The translations under genes were made by a program, and so were the position numbers. Positions 15,584-24,229 of a stretch of DNA of 41,130 nucleotides are shown here, one piece after another (positions within the stretch are counted from its first letter, which is position 1; every line of letters begins with the position of its first letter). The notes below the pieces were generated by a model. The model worked only from the letters and a program-made list of their open reading frames with translations, made no database searches and had not been told where the DNA came from. Origin of the DNA: Chloroflexota bacterium (GTDB lineage Bacteria > Chloroflexota > Anaerolineae > Promineifilales > Promineifilaceae); contig JABFFZ010000051.1 of assembly GCA_013112725.1 (NCBI GenBank), positions 1-41,130 of the forward strand, given 5' to 3'.

Positions 15584-16557
15584 CCACACCTCACGCATCA
15601 CGCATCACGCATCACGCATTACCGATCACCGGCTCCACCCAACTCCTCGGCATCATCGGCTGGCCGGTGGCGCACAGCTTTAGCCCGGCCATGCACAACG
15701 CGGCGCTGGCCGACCGGGGGCTGGACTACGTATACGTGCCGCTGCCGGTGCATCCTGATGAAGTGAGTACGGCCGTGTCCGCCCTGCCCACACTCGGTTT
15801 CCGCGGTGTCAATGTCACCGTCCCCCACAAACAAGCCGTCATGCCCCTGCTCGATGAACTCGAAGACGCCGCCCAGGCCATCGGCGCGGTGAATACTATT
15901 GTCGTGACCCGTAACCCTTTACCCGTAAACCGTAATCCGTTATCCGTAACCCGTGAACCGGTCACGCATCACGCATCACGCATCACGGATTACGGATTAC
16001 CGATTACGGATTACGCCATGACCGGCTACAACACCGACTGGGCCGGCTTCCTGGCCGATCTGGTGGAGCTAGAGGTGGCGGTCAACGGCCGTGACTGTCT
16101 TATTCTCGGCGCGGGTGGGTCGGCGCGGGCGGTGGTCTATGCCCTGGCGAAGTCCGGTGGGCGGGTGCAGGTGGTAGCGCGGCGGCCGGAACAGGTGGGG
16201 GAATTGGCGGCGGCGTTACGGCCGTATGCTGGTGATGTGGCCGCCCGGCCCACGGCTGATTTAGCCGCCCTTGTCGCCACATTGACCGCCCCCCTCATCG
16301 TCAACACCACGCCGCTGGGCATGACCCCACACCCGGAAGCCTCCCCCTGGCCGGACGACCTGCCGCTGCCGCCGGGCGCGTTTGTGTATGATCTGGTGTA
16401 CAATCCGCGTGAGACCACCTTCATGCGCCAGGCGCAGGCGGCCGGTTTAGCTGCCGCCAACGGCCTGGGTATGCTCGTTTACCAGGGCGCCCGCGCCTTT
16501 GAGTTATGGACAGGCCACACGCCAAATGTGGCGTTGATGCGGACGATGGTGGCCTGA
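15580..16557 (+). CDS. aroE: Shikimate dehydrogenase with repeat-derived leader and insertion
   Basis: 325 residues against about 270-290 in the family. The enzyme reduces 3-dehydroshikimate with NADPH. Seen: GIIGWPVAHSFSPAMHN (substrate site), GVNVTVPHKQAVMPLLDE (catalytic Lys), GAVNTIV, GYNTDWAGFL (Asp), the NADP-binding turn LILGAGGSARAVVYAL, VNTTPLGMTP and GLGMLVYQGARAFELWTG. Two parts are not AroE-like: the leader MTTPHASRITHHALPITG and about 38 residues (108-145: RNPLPVNRNPLSV, HHASRITDYGLPIT) between GAVNTIV and GYNTDW. Both are encoded by 7-bp tandem repeats. The start overlaps the Nudix stop. The core motifs are intact, so activity is likely. Confidence 0.95.
   Translation: MTTPHASRITHHALPITGSTQLLGIIGWPVAHSFSPAMHNAALADRGLDYVYVPLPVHPDEVSTAVSALPTLGFRGVNVTVPHKQAVMPLLDELEDAAQAIGAVNTIVVTRNPLPVNRNPLSVTREPVTHHASRITDYGLPITDYAMTGYNTDWAGFLADLVELEVAVNGRDCLILGAGGSARAVVYALAKSGGRVQVVARRPEQVGELAAALRPYAGDVAARPTADLAALVATLTAPLIVNTTPLGMTPHPEASPWPDDLPLPPGAFVYDLVYNPRETTFMRQAQAAGLAAANGLGMLVYQGARAFELWTGHTPNVALMRTMVA
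15586..15632. repeat. Heptad array forming the aroE N-terminus
   Basis: ACGCATC repeated (CACGCATCACGCATCACGCA) followed by TTACCGATCACCGG, 7-bp period. It is translated as HASRITHHALPIT. The array directly follows the Nudix stop codon, so aroE translation begins at or in the repeat. Confidence 0.8.
15905..16015. repeat. Heptad block inside aroE
   Basis: Successive families of about 7-bp units: CCGTAACCC/CCGTAAACCGTAATCCGT, then CACGCAT x3, then GGATTAC x3-4 with CGATTAC. It is 111 bp long, in frame, and falls exactly between two conserved AroE motifs. Confidence 0.85.
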
Positions 16558-16602
16558 TCAATGGCCAATTGATAATGGTCAATTAACCATTGCCAATTAC
16601 CA
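16558..16602. repeat. Short AT-rich inverted repeat before the Calx-beta gene
   Basis: GGCCAATTGATAATGGTCAA and TTAACCATTGCCAATTACC contain the stem AATGGT/ACCATT and repeated CAATT units of 7-8 bp spacing. It resembles the other degenerate arrays. Confidence 0.5.
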
Positions 16603-16614
16603 GGGGAAGTACCT

Positions 16615-17751
16615 ATGACACGAAAATTGTTTTTGATAGGGATGGCGGTAGTTACGGCCGTACTGGCCACCCATTTACTGCTGACCACACTACAAACGGC
16701 CGTGGCCGCCCCCACCGATACCCTCGTTTTATACGATGGCGCGTTGGGGGGCACGCCGGATACCCAAAATATGGCCTATGGCGCCATTGATCTGGTATTT
16801 CCGTTCCAGGTGGAAGCTACCCAGACCTACAGCGCGGCCGTGCAGGCCACCATCCTGGACACTATGCCGGATATAGACGATATGGCCGGGTATGGCGTTG
16901 ATCCCACCACCATGCCCACGCTCACCCGGCAAAATGGTTTCCAGCTTCATTTCACCATGCGCGTGGTAGAAGAAAGTCACGTCAGCCCACACCGCGCCGG
17001 TATCAATGTCACCGTCATCAGCGCCGATTTGTGGGGCATTGAACTGGCCTTTTGGCAGAACGAAATCTGGGCGCAAGAAGGGGGCGATCCCCCGGCGCTG
17101 TTCACCCACGCTGAAGGGGTGGCTTATGACACCACGGCCGATTTTGTGGCCTATGAACTGGAAATCATTGAAGACATCTACCGGTTGTCGGCCGATGGTG
17201 TGCCCATCCTCAGTGGGCCGCTGCGGGATTACACGGCCTGGGAGCCGCCGCTGCCCCAATTCCCCGACCCGTATGAACAGCCCAATCTGGTCGCCTTGAG
17301 CGACAACACTTCCTCAGCCCAGACCATTATCTGGCTGCGGTATGTGGGTGTGACGCCAGACACGGCGCCCTTCGTGGATATTGAGCCGGCCAGCCTGATG
17401 GTTTCGGAGACGGTGGGCACGGCCGTGCTCAACGTGCAACTGAGCTATACCGCCACCTTTACGGTGACAGTGGGGTATGAAACAGTGGCGGGTACGGCCG
17501 TGCCCGGCATAGATTACACGCCCATTTCCGGCACACTCACCTTCCCGCCGGGCGCCGCCAGCCAAAGTCTGGCTATTCCCATCCTGGACAACACACTGGA
17601 CGAACCTGACCGCGATTTCACCCTGACCATTGCCGACCCCACCTTTGCCCGTTTGGGCCAATCATCGGCTACCATCACCATTCAGGATGACGATGGGCCG
17701 ATTGTCGAGCCGCTTGTGGAGGTTTATCTGCCGCTGGTTATGAGACCATGA
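16615..17751 (+). CDS. Secreted Calx-beta domain protein with YLPLxxRP tail
   Basis: 378 residues. A signal peptide is clear (MTRKLFLIGMAVVTAVLATH..AVAAP, cleavage near 32). Residues 35-260 form a beta-rich domain of unknown family (LVLYDGALGG.., FQLHFTMRVVEESH, AYELEIIEDIYRLSADGVPI). Residues about 265-362 are a Calx-beta domain (SETVGTAVLNVQLS, GYETVAGTAVPGIDYTPISG, DEPDRDFTLTI, ATITIQDDDGP). It ends VYLPLVMRP. It is exported; a surface or matrix role is inferred only. GGGGAAGTACCT is the RBS, and the stop overlaps the start of the phosphorylase gene (ATGA), which suggests co-translation of a secreted and a cytoplasmic protein. Confidence 0.8.
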   Translation: MTRKLFLIGMAVVTAVLATHLLLTTLQTAVAAPTDTLVLYDGALGGTPDTQNMAYGAIDLVFPFQVEATQTYSAAVQATILDTMPDIDDMAGYGVDPTTMPTLTRQNGFQLHFTMRVVEESHVSPHRAGINVTVISADLWGIELAFWQNEIWAQEGGDPPALFTHAEGVAYDTTADFVAYELEIIEDIYRLSADGVPILSGPLRDYTAWEPPLPQFPDPYEQPNLVALSDNTSSAQTIIWLRYVGVTPDTAPFVDIEPASLMVSETVGTAVLNVQLSYTATFTVTVGYETVAGTAVPGIDYTPISGTLTFPPGAASQSLAIPILDNTLDEPDRDFTLTIADPTFARLGQSSATITIQDDDGPIVEPLVEVYLPLVMRP

Positions 17752-19475
17752 ACCAGGATTTACTTTCACATCTCCAGCTGATCTATGGGGCGGAGATGGC
17801 CGCGCCGGCGGCCGAACGGCTGGACAGGATGCTGGCAGATTTTCAGGCCAACGCCGGGGCGTTACGGCCGTCCACCCGACCCCGCGTCTCCCACCAGGAT
17901 GCCATCCTCATTACCTATAGTGACATGGTGCAGACGGCGGGGGAACGGCCGTTAGCTTCCCTCGCCCACTTTCTGGAAAACCACCTGACCGGGCTGGTTT
18001 CCACCGTCCACTTGCTGCCCTTTTTCCCTTACTCGTCGGATGATGGCTTTTCGGTCATTGATTACAGAGCCGTGTACCCCGATTGGGGGGATTGGGGAGA
18101 CGTGGCCCAGATAGGCGGCCGTTTTCGTTTGATGTTTGATCTGGTGGTGAACCATACCTCCGTGCAGTGTGATTGGTTTCAGGCGTTTTTGCGGGGGGAA
18201 CGGCCGTACACCGACTTTTACACCACCGCCGACCCCCATGCCGACCTCTCACAGGTTTTTCGCCCGCGCACCCATCCCCTGCTCACCCCGTTTGCCACCG
18301 AAACAGGCACAAGCCACGTGTGGACGACCTTCAGCGCCGACCAGGTGGACCTCAACTTTGCCAATCCTGACGTGCTGCTGGCGATGTTGGACCTGTTGCT
18401 TTTTTACGTGGCGCAGGGGGCGGAATTTATTCGCCTGGACGCCATTGCCTACATCTGGAAAGAACTGGGCACAGACTGCCTGCACCGGCCCCAGGCGCAC
18501 GAGATCGTCAAACTCATGCGCACGGTCTTAAACCGGGTAGCCCCCCACGTCAGCCTGATCACCGAGACGAACGTGCCCCATGCCGAGAATATCGCTTATT
18601 TTGGGGACGGCCGTGACGAAGCCCAATTGGTCTACAACTTCCCCCTACCGCCCCTGACCCTGCACGCCTTCCACATCGGCAGCGCGGAAATTTTGTCGCA
18701 ATGGGCGGATTCGCTCACCCTGCCTTCTGATGAAGTGACGTTTTTTAACTTCCTGGCCTCCCATGATGGCATTGGCGTGCAGCCGGCGCGTGGACTGCTG
18801 CCGGACACGGCCGTGACCACCATGGCCAACCGCATCAAGGCATTGGGTGGGCTGGTGAACTACAAAACCAACAGCGACGGCAGCCAAAGCCCTTACGAAC
18901 TAAACTGCACCTACCTGGACGCCCTGGGCGACCCCGACCAGCCTGATGAAGCCATTACCCTGAAAGCGCAACGATTCCTGGCGGCGCAGGCGATCATGCT
19001 GGCGCTGCGGGGCGTGCCGGGCATCTATTTCCACAGCCTGTTTGGGGCGCAGAACTGGCCGGAAGGGGCGCGGCAAGCGGGGCACAACCGCACCATCAAC
19101 CGGCAAAAATGCCAGCTTGACCAACTGGTAGATGAACTGGCTGACCCGGCCTCATTGCGCCACCAAGTGTTTGCCGGGTACGCGCATTTGCTGCGTATCC
19201 GCACCACCCTGGCGGCCTTTGCGCCTCAAGGGGAACAGCAGGTGGTGTTCTGCCATCCGGCGGTGTTTGCCCTGTGGCGCATCAGCGCCGACGGCCGTGA
19301 GCGCCTGCTCTGCCTGCACAATGTCTGCAACCAACCTGTCCGGCTGGAAGTGGCTGTGCCGGATGCCAGCATGTTGGTGAATGTCTTGGCGGGAGCGGAA
19401 AAAGTGGTGGTGGTGGACGGCCGTGTGCAATTGCCATTACCCCCTTACGGCGTCAAATGGCTTCAGTCTAATTGA
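17748..19475 (+). CDS. GH13_18 sucrose/glucosylglycerate phosphorylase-like enzyme
   Basis: 575 residues, TIM-barrel alpha-amylase family, subfamily 18. Motifs: LLPFFPYSSDDGFSVIDY, FDLVVNHTS, FIRLDAIAYIWKELGT (nucleophile Asp near 231), LITETNVPH (acid/base Glu near 273), FFNFLASHDGIGV (Asp near 340), and a C-terminal beta domain. GH13_18 enzymes phosphorolyse sucrose, sucrose 6'-phosphate or glucosylglycerate to alpha-glucose 1-phosphate. The length and the AIAYIWKELGT text fit the longer glucosylglycerate/sucrose-phosphate group better than the roughly 500-residue classical sucrose phosphorylases, but the acceptor cannot be fixed. No signal peptide is present, so it is cytoplasmic. The 3' end overlaps the convergent glycosyltransferase gene by 13 bp in a heptad repeat. 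Confidence 0.88.
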   Translation: MNQDLLSHLQLIYGAEMAAPAAERLDRMLADFQANAGALRPSTRPRVSHQDAILITYSDMVQTAGERPLASLAHFLENHLTGLVSTVHLLPFFPYSSDDGFSVIDYRAVYPDWGDWGDVAQIGGRFRLMFDLVVNHTSVQCDWFQAFLRGERPYTDFYTTADPHADLSQVFRPRTHPLLTPFATETGTSHVWTTFSADQVDLNFANPDVLLAMLDLLLFYVAQGAEFIRLDAIAYIWKELGTDCLHRPQAHEIVKLMRTVLNRVAPHVSLITETNVPHAENIAYFGDGRDEAQLVYNFPLPPLTLHAFHIGSAEILSQWADSLTLPSDEVTFFNFLASHDGIGVQPARGLLPDTAVTTMANRIKALGGLVNYKTNSDGSQSPYELNCTYLDALGDPDQPDEAITLKAQRFLAAQAIMLALRGVPGIYFHSLFGAQNWPEGARQAGHNRTINRQKCQLDQLVDELADPASLRHQVFAGYAHLLRIRTTLAAFAPQGEQQVVFCHPAVFALWRISADGRERLLCLHNVCNQPVRLEVAVPDASMLVNVLAGAEKVVVVDGRVQLPLPPYGVKWLQSN

Positions 19476-20611
19476 GATGAGAGATTGGAGATTGGAGATT
19501 GATTGTTCTCCAATCGCCAATCTCCAATTTCTACGGCTGTGCCCCGCCAGGGTACAAACAGCAGCCACGCCGTCAGTGGCGCCACCACGCTGCCTAATTC
19601 GCCATTGGGTGACAGAATATACAGCCCCATCAGAGCCACAAATGCCAGGAAATGCCAGCGCCGGTACACGATCATTTGCGCCAGCATCGGCAGCATCAAG
19701 ATGCCATCGTAGGCGCGGGTGTAGGGGGTGATGATGAGTACGGCCGTGAACCAGGCGCTCCACCAGGCCGGCGGAAATCCTCTGGCCCGCCAGGCCCAGG
19801 CCACCATCACCCCCACCACAAACAGGCGCGCGAGCGGCGCCATCAGCGCCGCTGCCAGCGGCGGTAACTGCCACAGCGTTAGCTCTCGTTCCAGGGTTGA
19901 TTGCCAGTGTGGGGCAATGGTTTGGGAGATTTCCCCCGTTTGCCGTATCAGCCAGGGCGGTACCAGCAAAAGTGTGATCAACAGCGCCAGGCTGCCCACC
20001 AGCACAACCCCGACCAAACGCCGGTCGCGTGTTTTGACCATCCAAAACAACAGCGGTGCGGCCAACAAAATGCCCAACTGCGGCTTCAACCCCATGAGCA
20101 AAAAACAGAGCGACAAAAGCAGCGCCACCGGCCAGCTTTCTGGAAAATGGTAAACCAGGACGATGGCTGCCAGCGCGCCCAGCAGCACCAGCGGCGTCAC
20201 CTGCCCAAACAACAGACCAATGAGTGACCAGGGCAGCACCACCAGCGCCAGCGTCCATAATCCTTGCACGCGCCAGGGTGCCAGGAGACGAATGGAAGCA
20301 AACGACACACCAATGAGAAACAAAAGCCACAAAACCCGCGCCATCGCCAATGGAAACAGGCCAAAGGGCAAAAGGATGAGCAGCAGCCAGGGTGGGCTGA
20401 AAAAGAGCGGCGGCGCGCCCTGGTCGGTTTCCTCATAATAAGCGGTATAGGGATTTTCCCCCGCCAGGGTATAACGAATGGCCGGGTAGAAGGTCTGATC
20501 AAAGTCACGCAGGGGTGGCATGTGGGGGGCGGCAAGTACGGCCGTGACCCACAACCCCGCCCCTACCAACACCAGCAACGCCACCAGCCGCCAGCGGGAC
20601 GCCCCCTTCAT
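19463..20611 (-). CDS. GT87-like (DUF2029) polytopic membrane glycosyltransferase
   Basis: 382 residues with about nine to ten membrane segments. The pattern of the DUF2029/GT87 mannosyltransferase-like family is visible: short cytoplasmic N-terminus, first extracellular loop MPPLRDFDQTFYPAIRYTLAG with NPYTAYYE, later LLMGLKPQLGILLAAPLLFW and ITPYTRAYDGILMLPM. Such GT-C enzymes use polyprenyl-phosphate sugars on the outer face; the sugar is unknown. The last residues, EIGDWRLENNQSPISNLSS, are encoded by the heptad array and are not part of the family. The start overlaps the upstream gene's stop (ATGA), so the two form an operon. Confidence 0.8.
   Translation of the reverse strand: MKGASRWRLVALLVLVGAGLWVTAVLAAPHMPPLRDFDQTFYPAIRYTLAGENPYTAYYEETDQGAPPLFFSPPWLLLILLPFGLFPLAMARVLWLLFLIGVSFASIRLLAPWRVQGLWTLALVVLPWSLIGLLFGQVTPLVLLGALAAIVLVYHFPESWPVALLLSLCFLLMGLKPQLGILLAAPLLFWMVKTRDRRLVGVVLVGSLALLITLLLVPPWLIRQTGEISQTIAPHWQSTLERELTLWQLPPLAAALMAPLARLFVVGVMVAWAWRARGFPPAWWSAWFTAVLIITPYTRAYDGILMLPMLAQMIVYRRWHFLAFVALMGLYILSPNGELGSVVAPLTAWLLFVPWRGTAVEIGDWRLENNQSPISNLSSQLD
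19474..19531. repeat. Heptad hairpin between convergent genes
   Basis: Three or four AGATTGG units are followed by GATTGTT and the inverted CTCCAATC, GCCAATCT, CCAATTT. The transcript of either strand can fold here, so the array may act as a terminator-like hairpin between the two 3' ends. It also encodes the tail of the minus-strand glycosyltransferase. Confidence 0.8.
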
Positions 20612-21828
20612 CCGGCAACCTCAACGACTGGCAGATGCGGTGTTGTCCAATAGCGCCGCCACCAGACCATCACCAGCAGCAGCAAGAAGGGCAATGGCAG
20701 GTAGGTGACAGGATGTTCCTGATCGCCGGCAATCGTCGCCAGAAAAAGCGCCCAGGTAAAAATGATGCTCACCCCATAAAACAGCGCCACCCATAGATTA
20801 CCCCGCCGCGCTTGCTGGCTGAGGGTGTGCAATACCATGAATAGGGGGATGTACATGATGATGTAGTTAGTGGTTGCCGTGCGCACCACCACCATGTTGG
20901 TGATGATGAGCGTGAGGCCGATGATGAAATGGAAACGGCCGTCACCCACCCCCACTTTCAGCAGCCAGCGCCATTGCCACAGCAGGTAAATGAGCAGCCC
21001 AATAATCAGCGCATATTCCACTGGCTGGCCCAGCCAGGGCAGGTAATAGCCGGTAATTACCCACAGCGGCGACCCGGTGATAGTGTAGGCCGGGTAGTAA
21101 CTAACCTGGTCTAAAAAGCCGCCTAGCCAGGAGGGCAGCAGCAAAAATGACAACCCCACCAGCGCCAACATGGAACCACCAAAGCCGCCAATAAAGTACC
21201 AGCGCCGCTGCCCCAGCGCCCACAGCAGCAGCGCCGGTATGAACAGAAAACTCATTTGCGGTTTAATGGTGGTCAGCGCCAGCAGCAGCCCGGCCAACAC
21301 GTCCCGGTCATATTTGAGCGCCAGCAGGCAGCCCACCATCCACAAGTAGATGAGGGCGGCAAACTGCCCCAGGATGATGGTGCGGGTGCTGTTGTAAAAG
21401 ATGACGGCCCAGAGCAGGGTCAGCGCCAGCAGCCAGGGCGGCTGCCGCCAGTTAAACAGTTTGAGGGTGAGGATCACGGCCGTCATCAGCGCAAACTGTA
21501 CTGTCACCAACCAGATCGCCTGTACCCACCCATACTCAATTCCCACCAACGGCCAGAGCAGAATGGCGGTGTAGAACGGGTAGACAAAGAGCACCTGGTC
21601 TTCTTCGGGGGTGGCAGGACGGCCGTAGATGCCAATCTGAATCAGATCTGAAGCCTCTGGCGAATAGGGGTCCATCCCCTCCTGCCAGAACAGCTGCGCC
21701 CCCCGCCAGCGCGAATAAAAGTCATTGGCCCCCGGCACTTTGGACGTGAATGTGACATACATCCCCACTACGCTGGCGGCATACAACGCCAGCAACAAAA
21801 CAGCGATCACCAGATTTTTTTTGTTCAT
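20608..21828 (-). CDS. GT87-like (DUF2029) polytopic membrane glycosyltransferase
   Basis: 406 residues from ATG 21828. About ten membrane segments. Family signs: GANDFYSRWRGAQLFWQEGMDPYSPEA in the first outer loop (aspartate after GAN), a middle LALTTIKPQMSFLFIPALLLWAL, and WRWLL further on. It shares layout with the next gene (19463-20611), so the pair may act as two steps or two subunits of glycan building. A longer reading from TTG 21861 adds only residues from a palindromic repeat and lacks a better RBS. Coupled to the downstream gene by a 4-bp overlap. Confidence 0.8.
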   Translation of the reverse strand: MNKKNLVIAVLLLALYAASVVGMYVTFTSKVPGANDFYSRWRGAQLFWQEGMDPYSPEASDLIQIGIYGRPATPEEDQVLFVYPFYTAILLWPLVGIEYGWVQAIWLVTVQFALMTAVILTLKLFNWRQPPWLLALTLLWAVIFYNSTRTIILGQFAALIYLWMVGCLLALKYDRDVLAGLLLALTTIKPQMSFLFIPALLLWALGQRRWYFIGGFGGSMLALVGLSFLLLPSWLGGFLDQVSYYPAYTITGSPLWVITGYYLPWLGQPVEYALIIGLLIYLLWQWRWLLKVGVGDGRFHFIIGLTLIITNMVVVRTATTNYIIMYIPLFMVLHTLSQQARRGNLWVALFYGVSIIFTWALFLATIAGDQEHPVTYLPLPFLLLLVMVWWRRYWTTPHLPVVEVAG

Positions 21829-21839
21829 AAGCTGTCTGG

Positions 21840-21873
21840 AGACCCAACAGGTTTTCTTCAACCTGTCAGGTCT
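21840..21873. repeat. Palindromic repeat between glycosyltransferase genes
   Basis: ACAGGTT (21847-21853) and AACCTGT (21860-21866) form a stem around TTCTTC; outside, AGACC and GGTCT pair as well. It lies in the 63-bp gap between the GT39-like and GT87-like genes and may be an intra-operon hairpin or an interspersed palindrome. Confidence 0.55.
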
Positions 21874-21891
21874 GAACGATTATGCCTGTGA

Positions 21892-23952
21892 TTATGGGAT
21901 CAATTCAACCAGTGTATACACCTGGCCCCACTGCTGCACCGGGCGCGTGTGTTCAGCCAGAAAGCGTTCATATTCTGCTTCCTCTGCCGGTATCACCCCG
22001 ACCGCCTCAGCCTCCTGTAAAAACGCCAATCCCTGCTCAAAAATCAATAAATGTGTCACTCCTTCAGCCGCTAACGCCTGGGCTATCCGGTTGGCTGTGC
22101 CATACTGATATTCCAGAAAAGTATATTTATCCAAAATATGGTCGCCGCGGCAGTCCAGTTCACAATAATACGTGCGCGGTTCCCACAAAAATTGCACCAC
22201 CGCCTGTGGCGGCAATGTTTCATTGATGACCTGGGAGGCCCGGTATACATAAGCCACAGAGGGGTTATGAGCCAGATAGCTCTCTCGCAGTTGATTACCG
22301 GTGATGAAGGCCAGCGGGCTTTGTGACAACCATTGGCCCGCCTGTGTCACTAGTTCAAACAAGATGACTACTGCCAGTACCAGGTTGATAAACCGCTGCA
22401 AGGAAAACTGGGGGTGGTCATACCGCTGCAAGTCGGCAATGATCCAGGCCAGCACGGGGCACAGGACCACAAAAGCGGGCAGCAGCAGCCGCGCCTGACG
22501 CAAAGGAGCCGAATCTATGACGCCTACTACCCAGGCGGCATATTGGAAGAGGGCAAAAAGCAACAGGAAATGGAAGGCAAAGGGGGCTTGCCGGCGGCCA
22601 AAACGCGAAAGCGCGTAGAACAACAGCAAGGGTAACAACGCCAGGTATAGGGGGCCGGTTTGGCCATCGCCGCTGTTGTCTCCGATGCCCAGGGTGAGAC
22701 TGTAGGGCAATGTGAGCAGGGCAGGGATATCCCAACCAATACCGGTGCCAGGGGCGCGGTGGGCGATGGAGCGGAACTCGTCCCAGTAACGGCCGTCCCA
22801 CACAAACGGATAAACGGGATTTCCCGTAAAGGCCCAGTTCTTCACAAACCAGGGCAGCGCCACCAATAATGCCGGCACGGCAAAAATCAGCCCCAGGCGC
22901 AGCAGTTGGCGCGGCTGCCGCCAATGCTGCCAGACGAGCCACAGGCCAATAAACAACGGCGCCACAAAGCTGGTATATTTCAGGCTCATGGCCAGGCCAG
23001 AAAACAGGCCGCTCAGCAGCAGCCAATGAGTTGACTGCCCTTCGTGCCAACGGATGAAGGCCAGAAGTGACGCCAGTATGGTGAAAGCCAGAGCCAGATC
23101 GTTATAGGCAACCGGGGCCAGTTGCCAAACCAGTGGCGTAACCAGCAGCAGCAGCACGGCCGTCCACCCATCACGCAGCTTGAATCCAGACACAGCCACC
23201 TGATACACCAACCCTACCAGTAGAAAGATGAAGAAAAAATGCATGAGTTGGGCGGTGATGTCGCTGCGCACCGCCATCGCCAGCATAAAGAGCATTTCTA
23301 GCAAAAAAGGATAATTGAGCGAGAAAATATCAATATCGGCATAAATCTGACCGGCTTGCAGATACAGCCAGGGGCCGCGCAGGTGATACGACAGGCTGTC
23401 CCAACTGGTGGGGGGCAGCAGCGCCACCGTAAAGGCCAGCCCTATTGTCAGTGCCAGATAGAGGATGATGAGGGGAGACGGCCGTTGTGGAAACCGCAGT
23501 TGGCGCCCAAAGCGAATCAAGACCGGTAAACCGGCAAGGGTAAGAATGATTAACAGGGTCAGGGGAAACGGCCGTTGTAGCCACCCGGCCAACCCCACTC
23601 CTAAAATCAACAGACCAACCACGCCAAAACCTAAACCAAATGCAAACAGCGCCACCTCGCCAATAGTGGCATCTGCCGGCCCCAACCAGCGCCACAACCA
23701 TAAGCCCACCCCCAACACTGCCAGCCAAATCCAGATCGCGGCCACCACATCCAGCAAACCACGCCACAACGCCGTCCCCGAAAAGGAAAAATCGGCCCAG
23801 CTGGCCACTTGCGCGCTAATCATCTGCACGGCCGTAGCATCCAACGGCTTGTGCGCCACATAATAAGCGCCCAGGCTGAAAAACAGCCAGGCAATAAAAG
23901 CTGGCAACGCCACCAGATGCCACCAGCGAAAAGAAAACCCGCCCTGCTTCAT
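21892..23952 (-). CDS. GT39/PMT-type polytopic membrane protein (GT-C glycosyltransferase-like)
   Basis: 686 residues, about 12-13 membrane helices followed by a soluble C-terminal part of about 150 residues. The region SWDSLSYHLRGPWLYLQAGQ (Asp in the first large outer loop), NYPFLLEMLFMLAM, AYNDLALAFTILASLLAFIR and SLKYTSFVAPLFIGLWLVWQ are typical of GT-C/ArnT-PMT-like proteins that move sugars from polyprenyl phosphate to acceptors outside the membrane. The substrate is unknown. GAAGGAGATAGCTCC before ATG is a strong RBS. It heads the minus-strand run of three GT-C type proteins. Five HIP octamers are present. Confidence 0.78.
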   Translation of the reverse strand: MKQGGFSFRWWHLVALPAFIAWLFFSLGAYYVAHKPLDATAVQMISAQVASWADFSFSGTALWRGLLDVVAAIWIWLAVLGVGLWLWRWLGPADATIGEVALFAFGLGFGVVGLLILGVGLAGWLQRPFPLTLLIILTLAGLPVLIRFGRQLRFPQRPSPLIILYLALTIGLAFTVALLPPTSWDSLSYHLRGPWLYLQAGQIYADIDIFSLNYPFLLEMLFMLAMAVRSDITAQLMHFFFIFLLVGLVYQVAVSGFKLRDGWTAVLLLLVTPLVWQLAPVAYNDLALAFTILASLLAFIRWHEGQSTHWLLLSGLFSGLAMSLKYTSFVAPLFIGLWLVWQHWRQPRQLLRLGLIFAVPALLVALPWFVKNWAFTGNPVYPFVWDGRYWDEFRSIAHRAPGTGIGWDIPALLTLPYSLTLGIGDNSGDGQTGPLYLALLPLLLFYALSRFGRRQAPFAFHFLLLFALFQYAAWVVGVIDSAPLRQARLLLPAFVVLCPVLAWIIADLQRYDHPQFSLQRFINLVLAVVILFELVTQAGQWLSQSPLAFITGNQLRESYLAHNPSVAYVYRASQVINETLPPQAVVQFLWEPRTYYCELDCRGDHILDKYTFLEYQYGTANRIAQALAAEGVTHLLIFEQGLAFLQEAEAVGVIPAEEAEYERFLAEHTRPVQQWGQVYTLVELIP

Positions 23953-23966
23953 GGAGCTATCTCCTT

Positions 23967-24045
23967 CGTCAATCGGGCATCCTTGCCCGATGAACAGCCG
24001 GACAGGGAGGCCCGGGCTGCAATTTTCATTAATCGTTGATTGACG
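23967..24045. repeat. REP/MITE-like palindromic element
   Basis: 8-bp perfect terminal inverted repeats CGTCAATC (23967-23974) and GATTGACG (24038-24045). Just inside the left end is the hairpin ATCGGGCA-TCCT-TGCCCGAT (23972-23991); a second GC-rich imperfect stem (CAGCC..GGCTG) lies at about 23995-24020. It sits in the divergent gap between the GT39-like and amidase genes. The rest of the gap (24046-24215) shows no gene. Confidence 0.55.
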
Positions 24046-24229
24046 GCCTAAAGTTTAGCATATGGATTGAGGGACGCATTTGCCTATAGGTACTAGCGGG
24101 ATGCTTCCGGGTTGCTTATCTTAATGAATGCATAACGTGCCGCTGAATTCACCCGGTCTATACCTCTCATGCCTCGTTACCTTGTTATGATTCCTACACT
24201 TTGAGCCAAGTCAGAAGAAGGAGTACGCG

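Noticed and set aside
19437..20330. 297-codon minus-strand frame overlapping the GT87-like gene
   Set aside because: Another frame of the same strand; its Ala/Gly-rich text lacks membrane-helix order while the chosen frame has GT87 motifs.
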